DNA of 61,684 bases, taken from NCBI GenBank assembly GCA_030446745.1, contig JAUJMS010000005.1, forward strand, positions 77,826-139,509, read 5' to 3'. The number at the start of each line of letters is the position of its first letter. The stretch's first letter is position 1. This document shows positions 46,073-56,441 of the stretch, piece after piece. The notes beneath the pieces were generated by a model. It was not told the origin of the DNA, did not search any database, and saw only the letters and a list, made by a program, of their open reading frames with translations. The position numbers were made by a program, and so were the translations under genes. This DNA comes from Egibacteraceae bacterium (GTDB lineage Bacteria > Actinomycetota > Nitriliruptoria > Euzebyales > Egibacteraceae).

Positions 46073-47386
46073 TCAGTCCTCGGTCGGCTCGGGCTCCGGC
46101 TCGTCGTCGTCGTCGTCGGGCAGCAAACGCTTGGGCGTGGGGCTGGCCGTCGGCTTGGGCTCAGGCTCCTCGCTGCCCTCGGGCTCGGGCTCGGGCTCCG
46201 GCTCCGGGTCGCGTGTCGGCTCCGGCTTCGGCGTTCGCGTCGGCTTCGGCTCGCCGTCGCGGTCGGGGTCGCGGTCGCGCGTCGGCTCGGTGTCCCGCTC
46301 CTCGTCCCGCTCCGGCTCGGCGTCGCGCGTCGGCCGCGCGTCGCGGGTCGGCTCCTCGGTCGGCGTGCGCCGCGGCTGCTCGGACGGTTCGGGGTCCGGC
46401 TCGCGCTCCGGCTGGGCCGTGTCCGCGGCCGTGTCACCCGCGGGCGCACTGGTGCCGGCCGCATCGCTGCCGGCCGAGAAGGTGTGCGTGCCGCCGTACA
46501 GCGACACCTGCGTGCCGACTGGCATGCGGTCGAACAGCCACAGCGCGTCGGTGCGGGTGACGCGCACGCAGCCGTGGCTGGCCGGGTAGGCGGGCACCGA
46601 GTTCGACCCGTGGATCGCCCACCCTTGGTAGAAGTACATCGGGTCGTAGAGGCTGCCGAGCGCGGCCTCGCGCAGACCGCTGATGCGCCGCTCGATGGTG
46701 TAGGTGCCGACGGGGGTCAGCGCGCGCGCCGTGCCTCCGCCCGGCTCCTCGTAGGTCTCGCCGTTGCCCGAGCTGACCGGCACGATGCGCGCGAGCGCGT
46801 CGCCCTGGACCAGATAGAGCACCTGCTTGGTGAGATCGACCTCGACGCGGTTGCTCGCCCCACCGCGCAGCGTCGGCGTCACCGGGTCGCGCAACGCGGC
46901 GAGCGTCGCCGGGCCGACCGCGCCGTCGGCGGTCAGGCCGTTCACCTTCTGGAAGGCCATCACGGCACTGGTCGTCGTCGAACCGGCAGCGCCGTCGATC
47001 GGCCCGACGTAGTACTTCAACCGCGTCAACGCGCGCTGGACCTTCGCGACGTCGACCGACGCGACCGCGGCCGGTGCCGGCTTGGCGGCGACCTTGGGGG
47101 CCTTGACCTTCGCGGCTGGCTTGGCAGCTTTGCGCTGCTCGTTGCGACCCCGCTCCGGCTCGCGGCGCTCATCGGAGGAACGGCGTCGCGGCCGGTCGTT
47201 CGTCGTGCGCTCGGCCGCCACCCGCTCCGGCCGCGCCTCGGTCGCCGCGGGCGCGGCAGCCGGGGCGGTCTCCTCACGTGCGACCGCCGGCGCCGCGTTG
47301 CGCGGTCGCAACGACGCCAACCCCACGCCGACCATGGTCCCCACGAGCGCGGGGACGAGCAGCAGGACAGCGAGACGGCGCGACAT
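46073..47386 (-). CDS. Secreted L,D-transpeptidase with PGB domain and repetitive charged tail
   Basis: 437 residues. N-terminal signal peptide or anchor (MSRRLAVLLLVPALVGTMVG), Ala/Pro/Lys-rich spacer, PG-binding domain (about 110-165; VQRALTRLKYYVGPIDGAAG), YkuD domain (about 175-300) with IHGSNSVPAYPASHGCVRV (catalytic Cys) and RVEVDLTKQVLYLVQGDA. The last 125 residues are a low-complexity tail of Pro, Glu, Asp and Arg with Thr-Arg-Asp and Pro-Glu repeats, ending in an acidic run (DDDDDEPEPEPTED). ATG 47386 has GGGAGC before it. It would make 3-3 crosslinks. The tail may bind or span the wall. Confidence 0.92.
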   Translation of the reverse strand: MSRRLAVLLLVPALVGTMVGVGLASLRPRNAAPAVAREETAPAAAPAATEARPERVAAERTTNDRPRRRSSDERREPERGRNEQRKAAKPAAKVKAPKVAAKPAPAAVASVDVAKVQRALTRLKYYVGPIDGAAGSTTTSAVMAFQKVNGLTADGAVGPATLAALRDPVTPTLRGGASNRVEVDLTKQVLYLVQGDALARIVPVSSGNGETYEEPGGGTARALTPVGTYTIERRISGLREAALGSLYDPMYFYQGWAIHGSNSVPAYPASHGCVRVTRTDALWLFDRMPVGTQVSLYGGTHTFSAGSDAAGTSAPAGDTAADTAQPEREPDPEPSEQPRRTPTEEPTRDARPTRDAEPERDEERDTEPTRDRDPDRDGEPKPTRTPKPEPTRDPEPEPEPEPEGSEEPEPKPTASPTPKRLLPDDDDDEPEPEPTED

Positions 47387-47523
47387 CGCAAGCTCCCGGG
47401 CACGGCGCAGCCGTCGTCGGCAGACGACAGCGCGCACAGCGTAGCGATCGTGCGACGACGCGTTGCCGTGTCCGGTCGGACGGTCGCTTCGCTCAGCGCC
47501 GCCCCGCCGCCGGGCCGGGCGCC

Positions 47524-48465
47524 TCAGGCCTCGAGCGACGCGAGCAGCCGGTCCGCCGCGCGGTACGGGTCGGTCTCCCGGCGCGCGACCGAGCGCGCGA
47601 GCTCGTCGACGAGGTCACCGTCGCCGAGCGTCGCGAACCGCGCGCGCACGGCCTCGAGCGCGATCTCGCGCACCTGCAACCGCGCACGTTCGAGCCGGCG
47701 CTGTGCCAGCCGCCCGTCGTCGGCCAGCCAGCGGTAGTGCCGGTCGATCGCGTCGGCCAACTCGGCGATGCCCTCGTCGCGCACGGCGACGGTCGCCGCG
47801 ATGGGCGCGAGCCAGTCGCCGTGGCCGAGCCGTTGCATCTCGCGCAGCTCGCGCACCGTCCGCTCGGCGCCCTCGCGGTCGGCCTTGTTGACGCAGAACA
47901 CGTCGGCGATCTCGAGGATCCCTGCCTTGGCCGCCTGGATGCCGTCGCCCATGCCCGGTGCGAGCGCGACGACGGTGGTGTCCGCCGTCGAGGCGATCTC
48001 GACCTCGGCCTGCCCGACGCCGACCGTCTCGACGACGACGAGGTCGTAGCCGGCGGCGTCGAGCACGAGCAGCGCCTGGGGCGTCGCCCACGACAGTCCC
48101 CCGAGGTGGCCGCGGCTGGCCATGGAGCGGACGAACACGCCGTCGTCGAGCACGTGGTCTTGCATGCGGATGCGGTCGCCGAGCAGCGCGCCGCCGGAGA
48201 ACGGCGACGACGGGTCGACGGCCAGCACCGCGACCCGCCGGTCCTCGCGACGCCAGTGGCTGACGAGCGCGCTGGTGAGCGTGGACTTGCCGACGCCGGG
48301 CGAGCCGGTCAGGCCGACGAGCTGCGCCCGCCCGGTGTGCGGGTGCAGCAGCTGCACGACCTCGCGCAGCCGGTCGGCGCTGCCGTCCTCCACCGCGGTC
48401 AGCAGGCGCGCCACCGCGCGCCGCTCGCCGTTGAGCAGCCGGTCGACGAGCTCCCGCGCCTCCAT
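47524..48465 (-). CDS. meaB: Mutase-associated GTPase chaperone MeaB
   Basis: 313 residues of the G3E family (ArgK/MeaB). GTP-binding motifs: P-loop GLTGSPGVGKSTLTSAL, AVDPSSPFSGGALLGDRIRM, GYDLVVVETVGVGQAEVEIAS and NKADREGAERTV. It protects acyl-CoA mutases from inactivation and loads their cobalamin. The mutase large subunit is 3 kb away on the same strand with two unrelated genes between, so the link is by function, not operon. ATG 48465 leaves no room for a leader beyond a short AT-poor gap. Confidence 0.92.
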   Translation of the reverse strand: MEARELVDRLLNGERRAVARLLTAVEDGSADRLREVVQLLHPHTGRAQLVGLTGSPGVGKSTLTSALVSHWRREDRRVAVLAVDPSSPFSGGALLGDRIRMQDHVLDDGVFVRSMASRGHLGGLSWATPQALLVLDAAGYDLVVVETVGVGQAEVEIASTADTTVVALAPGMGDGIQAAKAGILEIADVFCVNKADREGAERTVRELREMQRLGHGDWLAPIAATVAVRDEGIAELADAIDRHYRWLADDGRLAQRRLERARLQVREIALEAVRARFATLGDGDLVDELARSVARRETDPYRAADRLLASLEA

Positions 48466-48569
48466 GCCGCGCGAGGCTAAACGCCGTCTCCGCCGGGCGG
48501 CGAACCGGGAACCTCCGCGGCCCCGCGGGCGTCCCACTGGACGAACCGATGACGAAGGAGGAGGACGCC

Positions 48570-48959
48570 ATGGCCCGACCGCTGCTTGCCGTGATCGCGC
48601 TGTGCCTCACGCTCACCGCTTGCGGTGGTCGCGGACCGTCGGGGGGCGCGTCCAACGCGGGGGCGCCGGCGCCTGGCGGCGGGCTGACCGTCGACCAGGC
48701 GCTGGCGTCCGACAGCGCTGAGCCGCTGCTCGTACGCGGTCATCTGCAAGGCGATGGTGACGGTCCCGCACAGCTGTGCGGCACCGTCGGCGAGTCCTAT
48801 CCCCCCTACTGCGGGAAACCGACGCTGACCGTGGAAGGCGTCTCACCCGACGACTTCGACGACGTGCAGCGCGAGGGCGCCGTGTGGTGGGTCGACGACG
48901 CAGCCGTGCTCGGCCGCGTGCGCGACGGCGTCCTCACGGTCGACCCAACGAGCCTGTAG
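48570..48959 (+). CDS. Small predicted lipoprotein
   Basis: 129 residues. Type II signal peptide (MARPLLAVIALCLTLTACGGRG) with lipobox LTAC, so Cys is lipidated and the protein sits on the outer face of the membrane. The mature part is Gly/Ala-rich then a domain with two further cysteines (QLCGTVGESYPPYCGKP), which may pair. ATG 48570 is backed by GGAGGAGG; an ATG at 48549 is weaker. I recognise no family. It is divergent from meaB. Confidence 0.75.
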   Translation: MARPLLAVIALCLTLTACGGRGPSGGASNAGAPAPGGGLTVDQALASDSAEPLLVRGHLQGDGDGPAQLCGTVGESYPPYCGKPTLTVEGVSPDDFDDVQREGAVWWVDDAAVLGRVRDGVLTVDPTSL

Positions 48960-49009
48960 GCGCGTTTCGGACGACCGCCTCGAACGTCGCGGTGCGGGGT
49001 GCGTCGATC

Positions 49010-49689
49010 TCAGCGGTCGGCGAGGACCGCGTCGGCGAACTCGGCGAGCGTCGCGACCCGGCGGGGGTGGTCGACGGTGTGCAGACCGCGGTGGTCGATC
49101 ACCCACGAGACCAGCCCGGCGGCGTCGGCCGCCGCCGCGTCGTAGGCGACGGTGTCGCCGAGGTACCAGGTCTCGTCGGGGGCCAGCCCGAGCGGCTCGA
49201 GGGCGTGGGCGAAGATCGCCGGGTCGGGCTTAGCGACGCCGACGACGGCCGAGTCGACGATGACCTCGAGAAGGTCGGCGAGCCCAGCACGCTGGAGCGC
49301 CCCGGCGGCTCGACCGTCGGAGTTCGACACCACGCCGACGCGCACGCCGGCGTCGCGCAACCGGGTGAGGCACGCCACGGCGCCGTCCATCGGGCGGTCC
49401 CACAACGACACGTCGCCGTCCGCCGCCGTCCACGCCTCGTGCATGACGTCGTCGGGGACACCGCACGCCGCACCGAGGTGCGCCAACCAGCGTGAGAACC
49501 AGCCGTCCCACACCCCGGCCGTCGGAGCGAACTCGTGGTCGAGGCGCACGAGGGTGCGCCAGAAGGCGTCGTCGAGCTCGGCCGGGTCGTGCCCCCGGTC
49601 GCGCAGCGCCTGGGCCAGCCGCTCGGTGTGCACTTGGACGAGCGTGCCGCCGGCGTCGAACAGCACCCCGGCCGGCGCTCGTCGCGCCA

Positions 49690-49690
<1 letters not shown>
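49010..49690 (-). CDS. HAD-superfamily hydrolase
   Basis: 226 residues. Motif I GVLFDAGGTLVQVH, where the family has DxDxT/V: the second Asp is Gly here, as in many HAD dehalogenase/phosphatase-like proteins of the DxGGT type. Motif II VVSNSDGRAAGAL, motif III Lys in GVAKPDPAIF, motif IV WYLGDTVAYDAAAADAAG. Probably a sugar or nucleotide phosphatase. GTG 49690 overlaps the thiolase TAG by one base (TAGTG), so it is coupled to thiolase. Confidence 0.85.
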
Positions 49691-50871
<1,181 letters not shown>

Positions 50872-50956
50872 GGCGATGCACTCCTGGCCGGTCGAGGGGT
50901 CCGGCCATTGTCACACGCCCCGTGCAGCCGGCGAAATAGCGGGAAGGATGGGCGCC

Positions 50957-52984
50957 ATGCCCGAGGACGAACCGTTCAGCGTCGACCTGCTGCTCGCAAT
51001 GCCCCGCGTCGCCGGGCTGGCACTGTCACCCGACGGGGCGCGGCTGGTCACCTCGGTCGCGAGGCCTGACCGCAGCGGCAAGCGGTTCGTCACCGCGCTG
51101 TGGGAGCTCGACCCGGCGGGAGCGGCGCCGCCCCGGCGGCTGACCCGTTCGGCGCCCGGCGAGTCCACCCCCGCGTTCCTGCCCGACGGATCGTTGCTGT
51201 TCACGTCCGCGCGGCCCGACCCCGACGCGGACAAGGACGACCCGCGTGGCGAGGCGCCGGCACTGTGGCTGCTGCCCGCCGGTCGCGGTGAGGCCTACCT
51301 GCTCGCCGCCCCGCCGGGCGGCGTCGACACCGTGAAGGTGGCCGGCGACGCCGGCACGATCGTGTTCACCGCCGCGATCCATCCGGGCGCCACCACGTGG
51401 AAGGACGACGCCGAGCGCGAGAAGGCGCGGGTCGACAAGGGCGTCGCCGCGCAGCTGTTCACCGAGTACCCGATCCGCTACTGGGACGCCTACCTCGGTC
51501 CACGCCAACGGCACCTGTGCACCGCCGACGCTCCGGCCGAGGACCGCGCAATCGACGACGACGTCGTCGATCTCGTCCCGGACCCCGGACGAGGCCTGGA
51601 CAACGCGACCTACGACGTCACGCCCGACGGCGGCACCGTCGTCACGACCCGCTGGCGCGACGTCACCGACCTGCGGCGGCGGACCCTCGACCTGGTCGCC
51701 GTCGACGTCGCCACCCTGGAGCAGCGGGTCCTCGCGGCGGACGACGCCTGGTACGACACGCCCGCGTGTTCGCCCGACGGCCGCTGGGTGGTGGCCGTCC
51801 GTGAAGCGCTGTCCACCCCGGAACGCGCCGGCGACCACACGCTGTGGCTCGTCGACCTCGCCACCGGCGAGGGCCGTGACCTGCTGTCCGGGTTCGACCG
51901 CTGGCCGCAGGCACCCGTGTGGGCGCCGGACGCGTCGGCGGTCTACTTCGTCGCCGACGACGGCGGCCGGACGCTGCCGTTCCGTGTCGAGCTGTCCGAC
52001 GGCACCGTCACCCGGCTCGCCAGCGACGGCGCCTACAGCGACCTGTGCCCGACCCCCGACGGCCGCACGGTCTACGCGCTGCGGTCGCTGGTGACCTCGC
52101 CACCGCACCCGGCGGTCCTCGACGCACGTGCCGCGGACCAGCAGCCGAAGGTGCTCGAGGGCGCCTGGGGGACGCTCGCGATGCCCGGCACGCTCGAGCG
52201 GATCTCGGCGACCGCCGCGGACGGCACCGCGGTGCACGGCTGGCTGCTGCTGCCCCCGGACGCGGCGCCCGACCGTCCCGCACCGCTGACGGTCCTGGTC
52301 CACGGCGGCCCCGTCGGATCGTGGACCGGCTGGCACTGGCGCTGGAACCCCCACGTCTTCGCCGCGCGCGGCTTCGCGGTGTTGCTGCCCGACCCCGCGA
52401 TCTCGACCGGCTACGGCATCGACTACATCCAGCGCGGCTGGGGCCGCTGGGGCGACGTCGTCTACGGCGACGTGTTGACGCTCGTCGACGCCGCCGTCGC
52501 CCGTCGCGACGTCGACGGCGACCGCACCGCGGTGCTCGGCGGCTCGTTCGGCGGCTACATGGCCAACTGGATCGCCGGCCACACCGACCGCTTCGCCGCG
52601 ATCGTCACCCACGCGAGCCTGTGGGCGCTCGAGCAGTTCCACGGCACCACCGACCTCGGCGTGTGGTGGGAACGGGAGTTCGGCGACCCCTACGTCGACC
52701 CCGCGCGGTACCGCGCCAACAGCCCGCACACCGCGGTGGCCAACATCCGGACGCCGGTGCTCGTCGTCCACGGTGAGCTCGACCATCGGGTGCCGATCAG
52801 CGAGGCCCTGCGGCTGTGGACCGACCTGCGCCGTCACGGCGTGACCTCGCAGTTCCTGTACTTCCCCGACGAGACGCACTGGATCAGCAAACCGAACAAC
52901 GCGCGGGTCTGGTACGAGACCGTGTGCGCGTTCCTCGACGCCCACGTCCTCGGCGGCGAGTGGCAACGCCCCGCGCTGCTGTGA
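50957..52984 (+). CDS. S9-family serine peptidase (prolyl oligopeptidase type)
   Basis: 675 residues. N-terminal beta-propeller with repeated WELDPAG / FSVDLLLAMPRVAGLALSPDGARL-type blades, then an alpha/beta hydrolase domain: nucleophile Ser in LGGSFGGYMANWIAG (about residue 529), Asp in VVHGELDHRVPISEAL, His in FPDETHWI. No signal peptide, so probably cytoplasmic. ATG 50957 has GGAAGG 9 nt upstream; ATG 50948 is possible. The MFS transporter gene overlaps its end by 4 nt (GTGA), so the two are coupled, perhaps for a peptide substrate. Confidence 0.93.
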   Translation: MPEDEPFSVDLLLAMPRVAGLALSPDGARLVTSVARPDRSGKRFVTALWELDPAGAAPPRRLTRSAPGESTPAFLPDGSLLFTSARPDPDADKDDPRGEAPALWLLPAGRGEAYLLAAPPGGVDTVKVAGDAGTIVFTAAIHPGATTWKDDAEREKARVDKGVAAQLFTEYPIRYWDAYLGPRQRHLCTADAPAEDRAIDDDVVDLVPDPGRGLDNATYDVTPDGGTVVTTRWRDVTDLRRRTLDLVAVDVATLEQRVLAADDAWYDTPACSPDGRWVVAVREALSTPERAGDHTLWLVDLATGEGRDLLSGFDRWPQAPVWAPDASAVYFVADDGGRTLPFRVELSDGTVTRLASDGAYSDLCPTPDGRTVYALRSLVTSPPHPAVLDARAADQQPKVLEGAWGTLAMPGTLERISATAADGTAVHGWLLLPPDAAPDRPAPLTVLVHGGPVGSWTGWHWRWNPHVFAARGFAVLLPDPAISTGYGIDYIQRGWGRWGDVVYGDVLTLVDAAVARRDVDGDRTAVLGGSFGGYMANWIAGHTDRFAAIVTHASLWALEQFHGTTDLGVWWEREFGDPYVDPARYRANSPHTAVANIRTPVLVVHGELDHRVPISEALRLWTDLRRHGVTSQFLYFPDETHWISKPNNARVWYETVCAFLDAHVLGGEWQRPALL

Positions 52985-54282
52985 CGCGCCGCGCGCCCGC
53001 GGGCGCCGGCCTGCGGGAACTGGCGGCGCTGCTGCGCCGCAATCCCGACTACCGGCGGCTGTTCTTCGCCAGCGTCGTGTCGCTGCTCGGCGACTGGTTC
53101 GCCTTCGTCGCGGTCAGCGGCCTCGTTACCGAACTCACCGGTCGCGAGGGCGTCGCCGCGTTCGTCTTCGCGGCGAGCGTGCTGCCGGTGTTCCTCGCAT
53201 CGCCGGTCGCCGGCGTCGTCGCCGACCGTGTGGACCGGCGCACGATGCTCGTGACGGTGGACCTGCTGCGCGTCGTGCCGGCGCTGGGCATGCTCGCCGC
53301 GCTGCTGCTGGGCCAGGCGTGGCTCGCGATCGTGTGCGTCATGGCGGTCGCGACGCTGGCTGCCTTCTTCGAGCCGGTCGTGTCGGCCGTCACGCCCAAC
53401 GTCGTCGCGCCCGAGGACCTGTCGCTGGCCCAGACCGCGATGGGCTCGGTGTGGGGGTCGATGCTGTTCGTCGGCGCCGCGCTCGGCGGGCTCGTCGCCG
53501 CGGCGCTGGGTCGCGAGGCGAGCTTTGTGATCAACGCCGCGACCTTCGTCGTCTCGGCGCTGCTCGTCCTCCGGATCCGCCAGCCGCTACGGACCGGGCC
53601 GCTGCCCGAACGTGCGGGCGTGCTCGCGCACATCGGCGAGGTCTGGGCCTACGTCCGACCACGCAAGGTCACCCGGGCGCTCATGGTCACCAAAGCGGGC
53701 GTCGGCGTCGGCAACGGCATCGTCGGCCTGCTGCCCGCCTTCGCGCTGACGCGCTTCGGCGCGGACGACGCCGGGATCGGACTGCTGCTGGGGGCGCGCG
53801 GCTTCGGCGCGCTCGTGGGCCCGTTCGTCGGTCGCGCGCTCAGCCGGAACGACGGGCGCCGCCTGCTGCTCGTATGCGGCGCCTCGATCGTGGCGTACGG
53901 CGCTGCGTACACCCTGCTGCCGCTGACCGGCTCACTGGCACTTGCCGCCGGCTGTGTCGCGCTCGCCCACGCCGGCGGTGGCACCCAATGGGTGCTGTCG
54001 ACGTACGGGCTGCAGCTGACGACGCCGGACGCGGTCCGCGGGCGGGTGCTCAGCCTCGACTTCGGCCTGGCGACGCTCGCGATCGGCCTGTCGTCGATCG
54101 CCGCGGGGATCGCCGCCGAGCTGTTCGGGCTGCGCGCGACCTCCTACGGGCTGGTCGTGCTCGCCGTCGCCTACGGCGCCACCTGGCTGTGGTGGACCCG
54201 TGACCTGTGGCGCGGGGCGACTGACCCCCTACGTCCGGAGACCGTGGCCGCCGAGCCGGCGCCTCGTGTCACCCGCGCCTGA
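52981..54282 (+). CDS. MFS-family transporter
   Basis: 433 residues, about 12 membrane helices. Family features: DYRRLFFASVVSLLGDWFAF at the start, the loop 2-3 motif GVVADRVDRRTMLVTVDLLRV, and AMGSVWGSMLFVGAALGGLVAAALG in helices 5-6, as in the DHA3-type or enterobactin exporter-like branch. Substrate unknown. GTG 52981 sits in the S9 peptidase stop. A drug or peptide exporter function is possible, given its partner gene. Confidence 0.88.
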   Translation: MTRRAPAGAGLRELAALLRRNPDYRRLFFASVVSLLGDWFAFVAVSGLVTELTGREGVAAFVFAASVLPVFLASPVAGVVADRVDRRTMLVTVDLLRVVPALGMLAALLLGQAWLAIVCVMAVATLAAFFEPVVSAVTPNVVAPEDLSLAQTAMGSVWGSMLFVGAALGGLVAAALGREASFVINAATFVVSALLVLRIRQPLRTGPLPERAGVLAHIGEVWAYVRPRKVTRALMVTKAGVGVGNGIVGLLPAFALTRFGADDAGIGLLLGARGFGALVGPFVGRALSRNDGRRLLLVCGASIVAYGAAYTLLPLTGSLALAAGCVALAHAGGGTQWVLSTYGLQLTTPDAVRGRVLSLDFGLATLAIGLSSIAAGIAAELFGLRATSYGLVVLAVAYGATWLWWTRDLWRGATDPLRPETVAAEPAPRVTRA

Positions 54283-54304
54283 CCGCGCGAGGGCGTCGCA
54301 GGGA

Positions 54305-55249
54305 TCAACCAGCCCGCCGGCCCCGCGCGCGCAGGGCGAGGCCGGCGGCGGCGTGCAGCAGGCACAGCGCCGCGTTGTCGACGGTCGTGCCGGTCGGGTC
54401 GGCCTCGGGGTCGACCTCGACGATGTCGATGCCGGCGACCGCAGCGTGGCGGCCCGCGACCAGCGCCGCCTCGTGCAGCTCGGACGGCAGCAGTCCACCC
54501 GGCCGCGCGCCGGGGCAGCCCGGCGCGAAGGCCGCGTCGAGCACGTCGACGTCGAGGTCGACCCAGATGCGGTCGCAGCGCCGCGCGAGCAGGTCGAGGT
54601 GGCGCTGCACGCACGCGCCGATGCCCTCGGCGCGCGCGTCGCTGACGCCGACCACGGTGACGCCCCGCTGCTCGCACCACCGGCGGTGGGCCGCAACGTT
54701 GGTGAAGGCGCCGATGCCGACCTGGACGACGTTGCCGCCGGGCAGCCCGTCGTCGATCAAGCCGCGTACCGGCGTGCCGTTGGTCACGCCGGCGTGGAAC
54801 CCGCGCACGTCGTGGTGCGCATCGAGGGTCAGCAGCCCCGTGCGCGCGAGCTCGCCGGCGTAGCCGCGTAGGGCCGGTCTGGTCACGGCGTTGTCGCCTC
54901 CGAGGACGACGAGCAGGTCCGGCGGCGGGGGTGTGGCCCAAAGATCGGCCGTTGCCGCGGCGATGGCGGCGAGACTCGCCGCGACATCGAGCCCGTCGAG
55001 ATCGATGTCGCCGTGGTCCGCGACACGGACGTCCTCCAGCGCGACGCCCGCCGGCGCGAACCACGTGGCGAAGCGCCGCAGCGCTGCCCGCACCGCCGCC
55101 GGGCAGCGGTCCGCATGCGAGGGCGAGATCGACGTCGCCGACAGCGGGGCGCCGAGCACGGCGAGCACGGGCGCCGCGTCGCCCGGCGCGGGCAGGTCAC
55201 CCGCCAGCCAGCGTGACGCGCGGATCCAGTCTGGATCGTCGGCGGTCAC
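54305..55249 (-). CDS. hutG: Formimidoylglutamase (arginase family), hutG
   Basis: 314 residues of the ureohydrolase family with two Mn-binding clusters: GGDNAVTRPALRG, LDAHHDVRGFHAG and DLDVDVLDAAFAPGCPGARPGG. Last gene of the hut operon, so it most likely splits formimidoylglutamate into glutamate and formamide. Arginase or agmatinase function is less likely in this context. GTG 55249 overlaps the hutI stop by 4 nt (GTGA), like neighbouring gene junctions; a GTG at 55264 would overlap more and adds nothing conserved. Confidence 0.9.
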   Translation of the reverse strand: MTADDPDWIRASRWLAGDLPAPGDAAPVLAVLGAPLSATSISPSHADRCPAAVRAALRRFATWFAPAGVALEDVRVADHGDIDLDGLDVAASLAAIAAATADLWATPPPPDLLVVLGGDNAVTRPALRGYAGELARTGLLTLDAHHDVRGFHAGVTNGTPVRGLIDDGLPGGNVVQVGIGAFTNVAAHRRWCEQRGVTVVGVSDARAEGIGACVQRHLDLLARRCDRIWVDLDVDVLDAAFAPGCPGARPGGLLPSELHEAALVAGRHAAVAGIDIVEVDPEADPTGTTVDNAALCLLHAAAGLALRARGRRAG

Positions 55250-56436
55250 GCCGCAGACCGCCACGCAACGCGTCCGCCACGCACGACCGTGGCCACCAGC
55301 TGCACGCCTGGCCGGTACGCGAGGTGCACCGGCGTCGGGGCGTCGATCACGACGAGGTCAGCGGCCGCGCCGACGGCGAGGTGGCCGACGTCGGCCCGGC
55401 GCAGCGCAGCGGCTCCGCCTGCCGTCGCGGCGTGGACCGCCTCGGCGGCGGTCAGCCCGTAGCGCTGGCAGGCGAGCGCCACGACGAACGGCATCGACGT
55501 CGTGTAGCTGGTTCCCGGGTTGCAGTCGCTGGCGAGCGCCACGACGACACCGGCGGACAGCAGCCGCCGGGCGGGGGCGGGAGCGGAGCGAGTGCAGAAC
55601 TCGGCGGCCGGCAGCAGCGTCGCGACGACACCGCCGTCCACGAGCGCGGCGACGTCGGCGTCGGACAGAAACGTGAGGTGGTCCGCGGAGGCGGCACCGA
55701 CCTCTGCGGCGAGCTGCGCGCCTGGGCCGTGCCCCAGCTGGTTGGCGTGGATACGCGCCCCGAGGCCGTGCGCCGCGCCCGCCCGCAGCACCGCGCGAGC
55801 CTCGTCCTCGCCGAAGGCGCCGTCCTCGCAGAACACGTCGCACCACGCGGCGAGCGGGGCGCACGCCTGCATCATCTCGCCGCACACGAGCGCGACGTAG
55901 TCGTCGATGGTGTGCTCGGCGGGCACGACGTGGGCACCGAGAAACGTGCGCTCCACGGCCGGGACGTCGTCGCCGGCCACCGTCGCGGCGGCTTCCAGGC
56001 TGCGCCGCTCGTCGACGACCGTGAGCCCGTAGCCCGACTTGGTCTCCAGCGTCGTCGTGCCGCCGCGCAGAGCCTCCGCCGCGAGCCGCGACGCGCCTTG
56101 CGCGAGCTGGGCGGTCGTCGCCGCGCGCGTCGCTGAGACCGTCGTGCGGATGCCGCCGGCCTGGTACGGCGTGCCGGCCATCCGCGCCTCGAACTCGGTC
56201 GCGCGGTCGCCGGCGAAGACGAGATGGGTGTGCGCGTCGACGAAGCCGGGCACCACGCAGCGCCCCGCCACGTCGATGCGCTCGCCGTCGACGCCCTGCG
56301 GCGCGTCGGCCTCGCGACCGACCCAGACGACCCAGCCGGCCTCGACGGCGACCGCCGCGTCGTGGATCTCGCCCAACAGCCCGGGGCCGAGCTGCGGGTC
56401 GTTCGTCGCGAGGACCCCGATGCCGGTGAGAAGCAC
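55246..56436 (-). CDS. hutI: Imidazolonepropionase
   Basis: 396 residues, amidohydrolase with one Fe/Zn. Metal ligands: VDAHTHLVFAGDRATEFEARM near residue 70, HANQLGHGPGAQLAAEVG around 240, the Asp in ALASDCNPGTSYTTSMP, and SGYGLTVVDERRSLE. It opens the imidazolone ring to formimidoylglutamate. GTG 56436 follows the hutU stop by 5 nt. Third of four genes in the histidine-utilisation operon. Confidence 0.95.
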   Translation of the reverse strand: MLLTGIGVLATNDPQLGPGLLGEIHDAAVAVEAGWVVWVGREADAPQGVDGERIDVAGRCVVPGFVDAHTHLVFAGDRATEFEARMAGTPYQAGGIRTTVSATRAATTAQLAQGASRLAAEALRGGTTTLETKSGYGLTVVDERRSLEAAATVAGDDVPAVERTFLGAHVVPAEHTIDDYVALVCGEMMQACAPLAAWCDVFCEDGAFGEDEARAVLRAGAAHGLGARIHANQLGHGPGAQLAAEVGAASADHLTFLSDADVAALVDGGVVATLLPAAEFCTRSAPAPARRLLSAGVVVALASDCNPGTSYTTSMPFVVALACQRYGLTAAEAVHAATAGGAAALRRADVGHLAVGAAADLVVIDAPTPVHLAYRPGVQLVATVVRGGRVAWRSAA

Positions 56437-56441
56437 CCGCC

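Noticed and set aside
46073-46450. Repetitive Pro/Asp/Arg coding tail as a CRISPR-like or satellite array
   Set aside because: The repeats are in-frame codon repeats of a protein tail with irregular unit length and no spacers.
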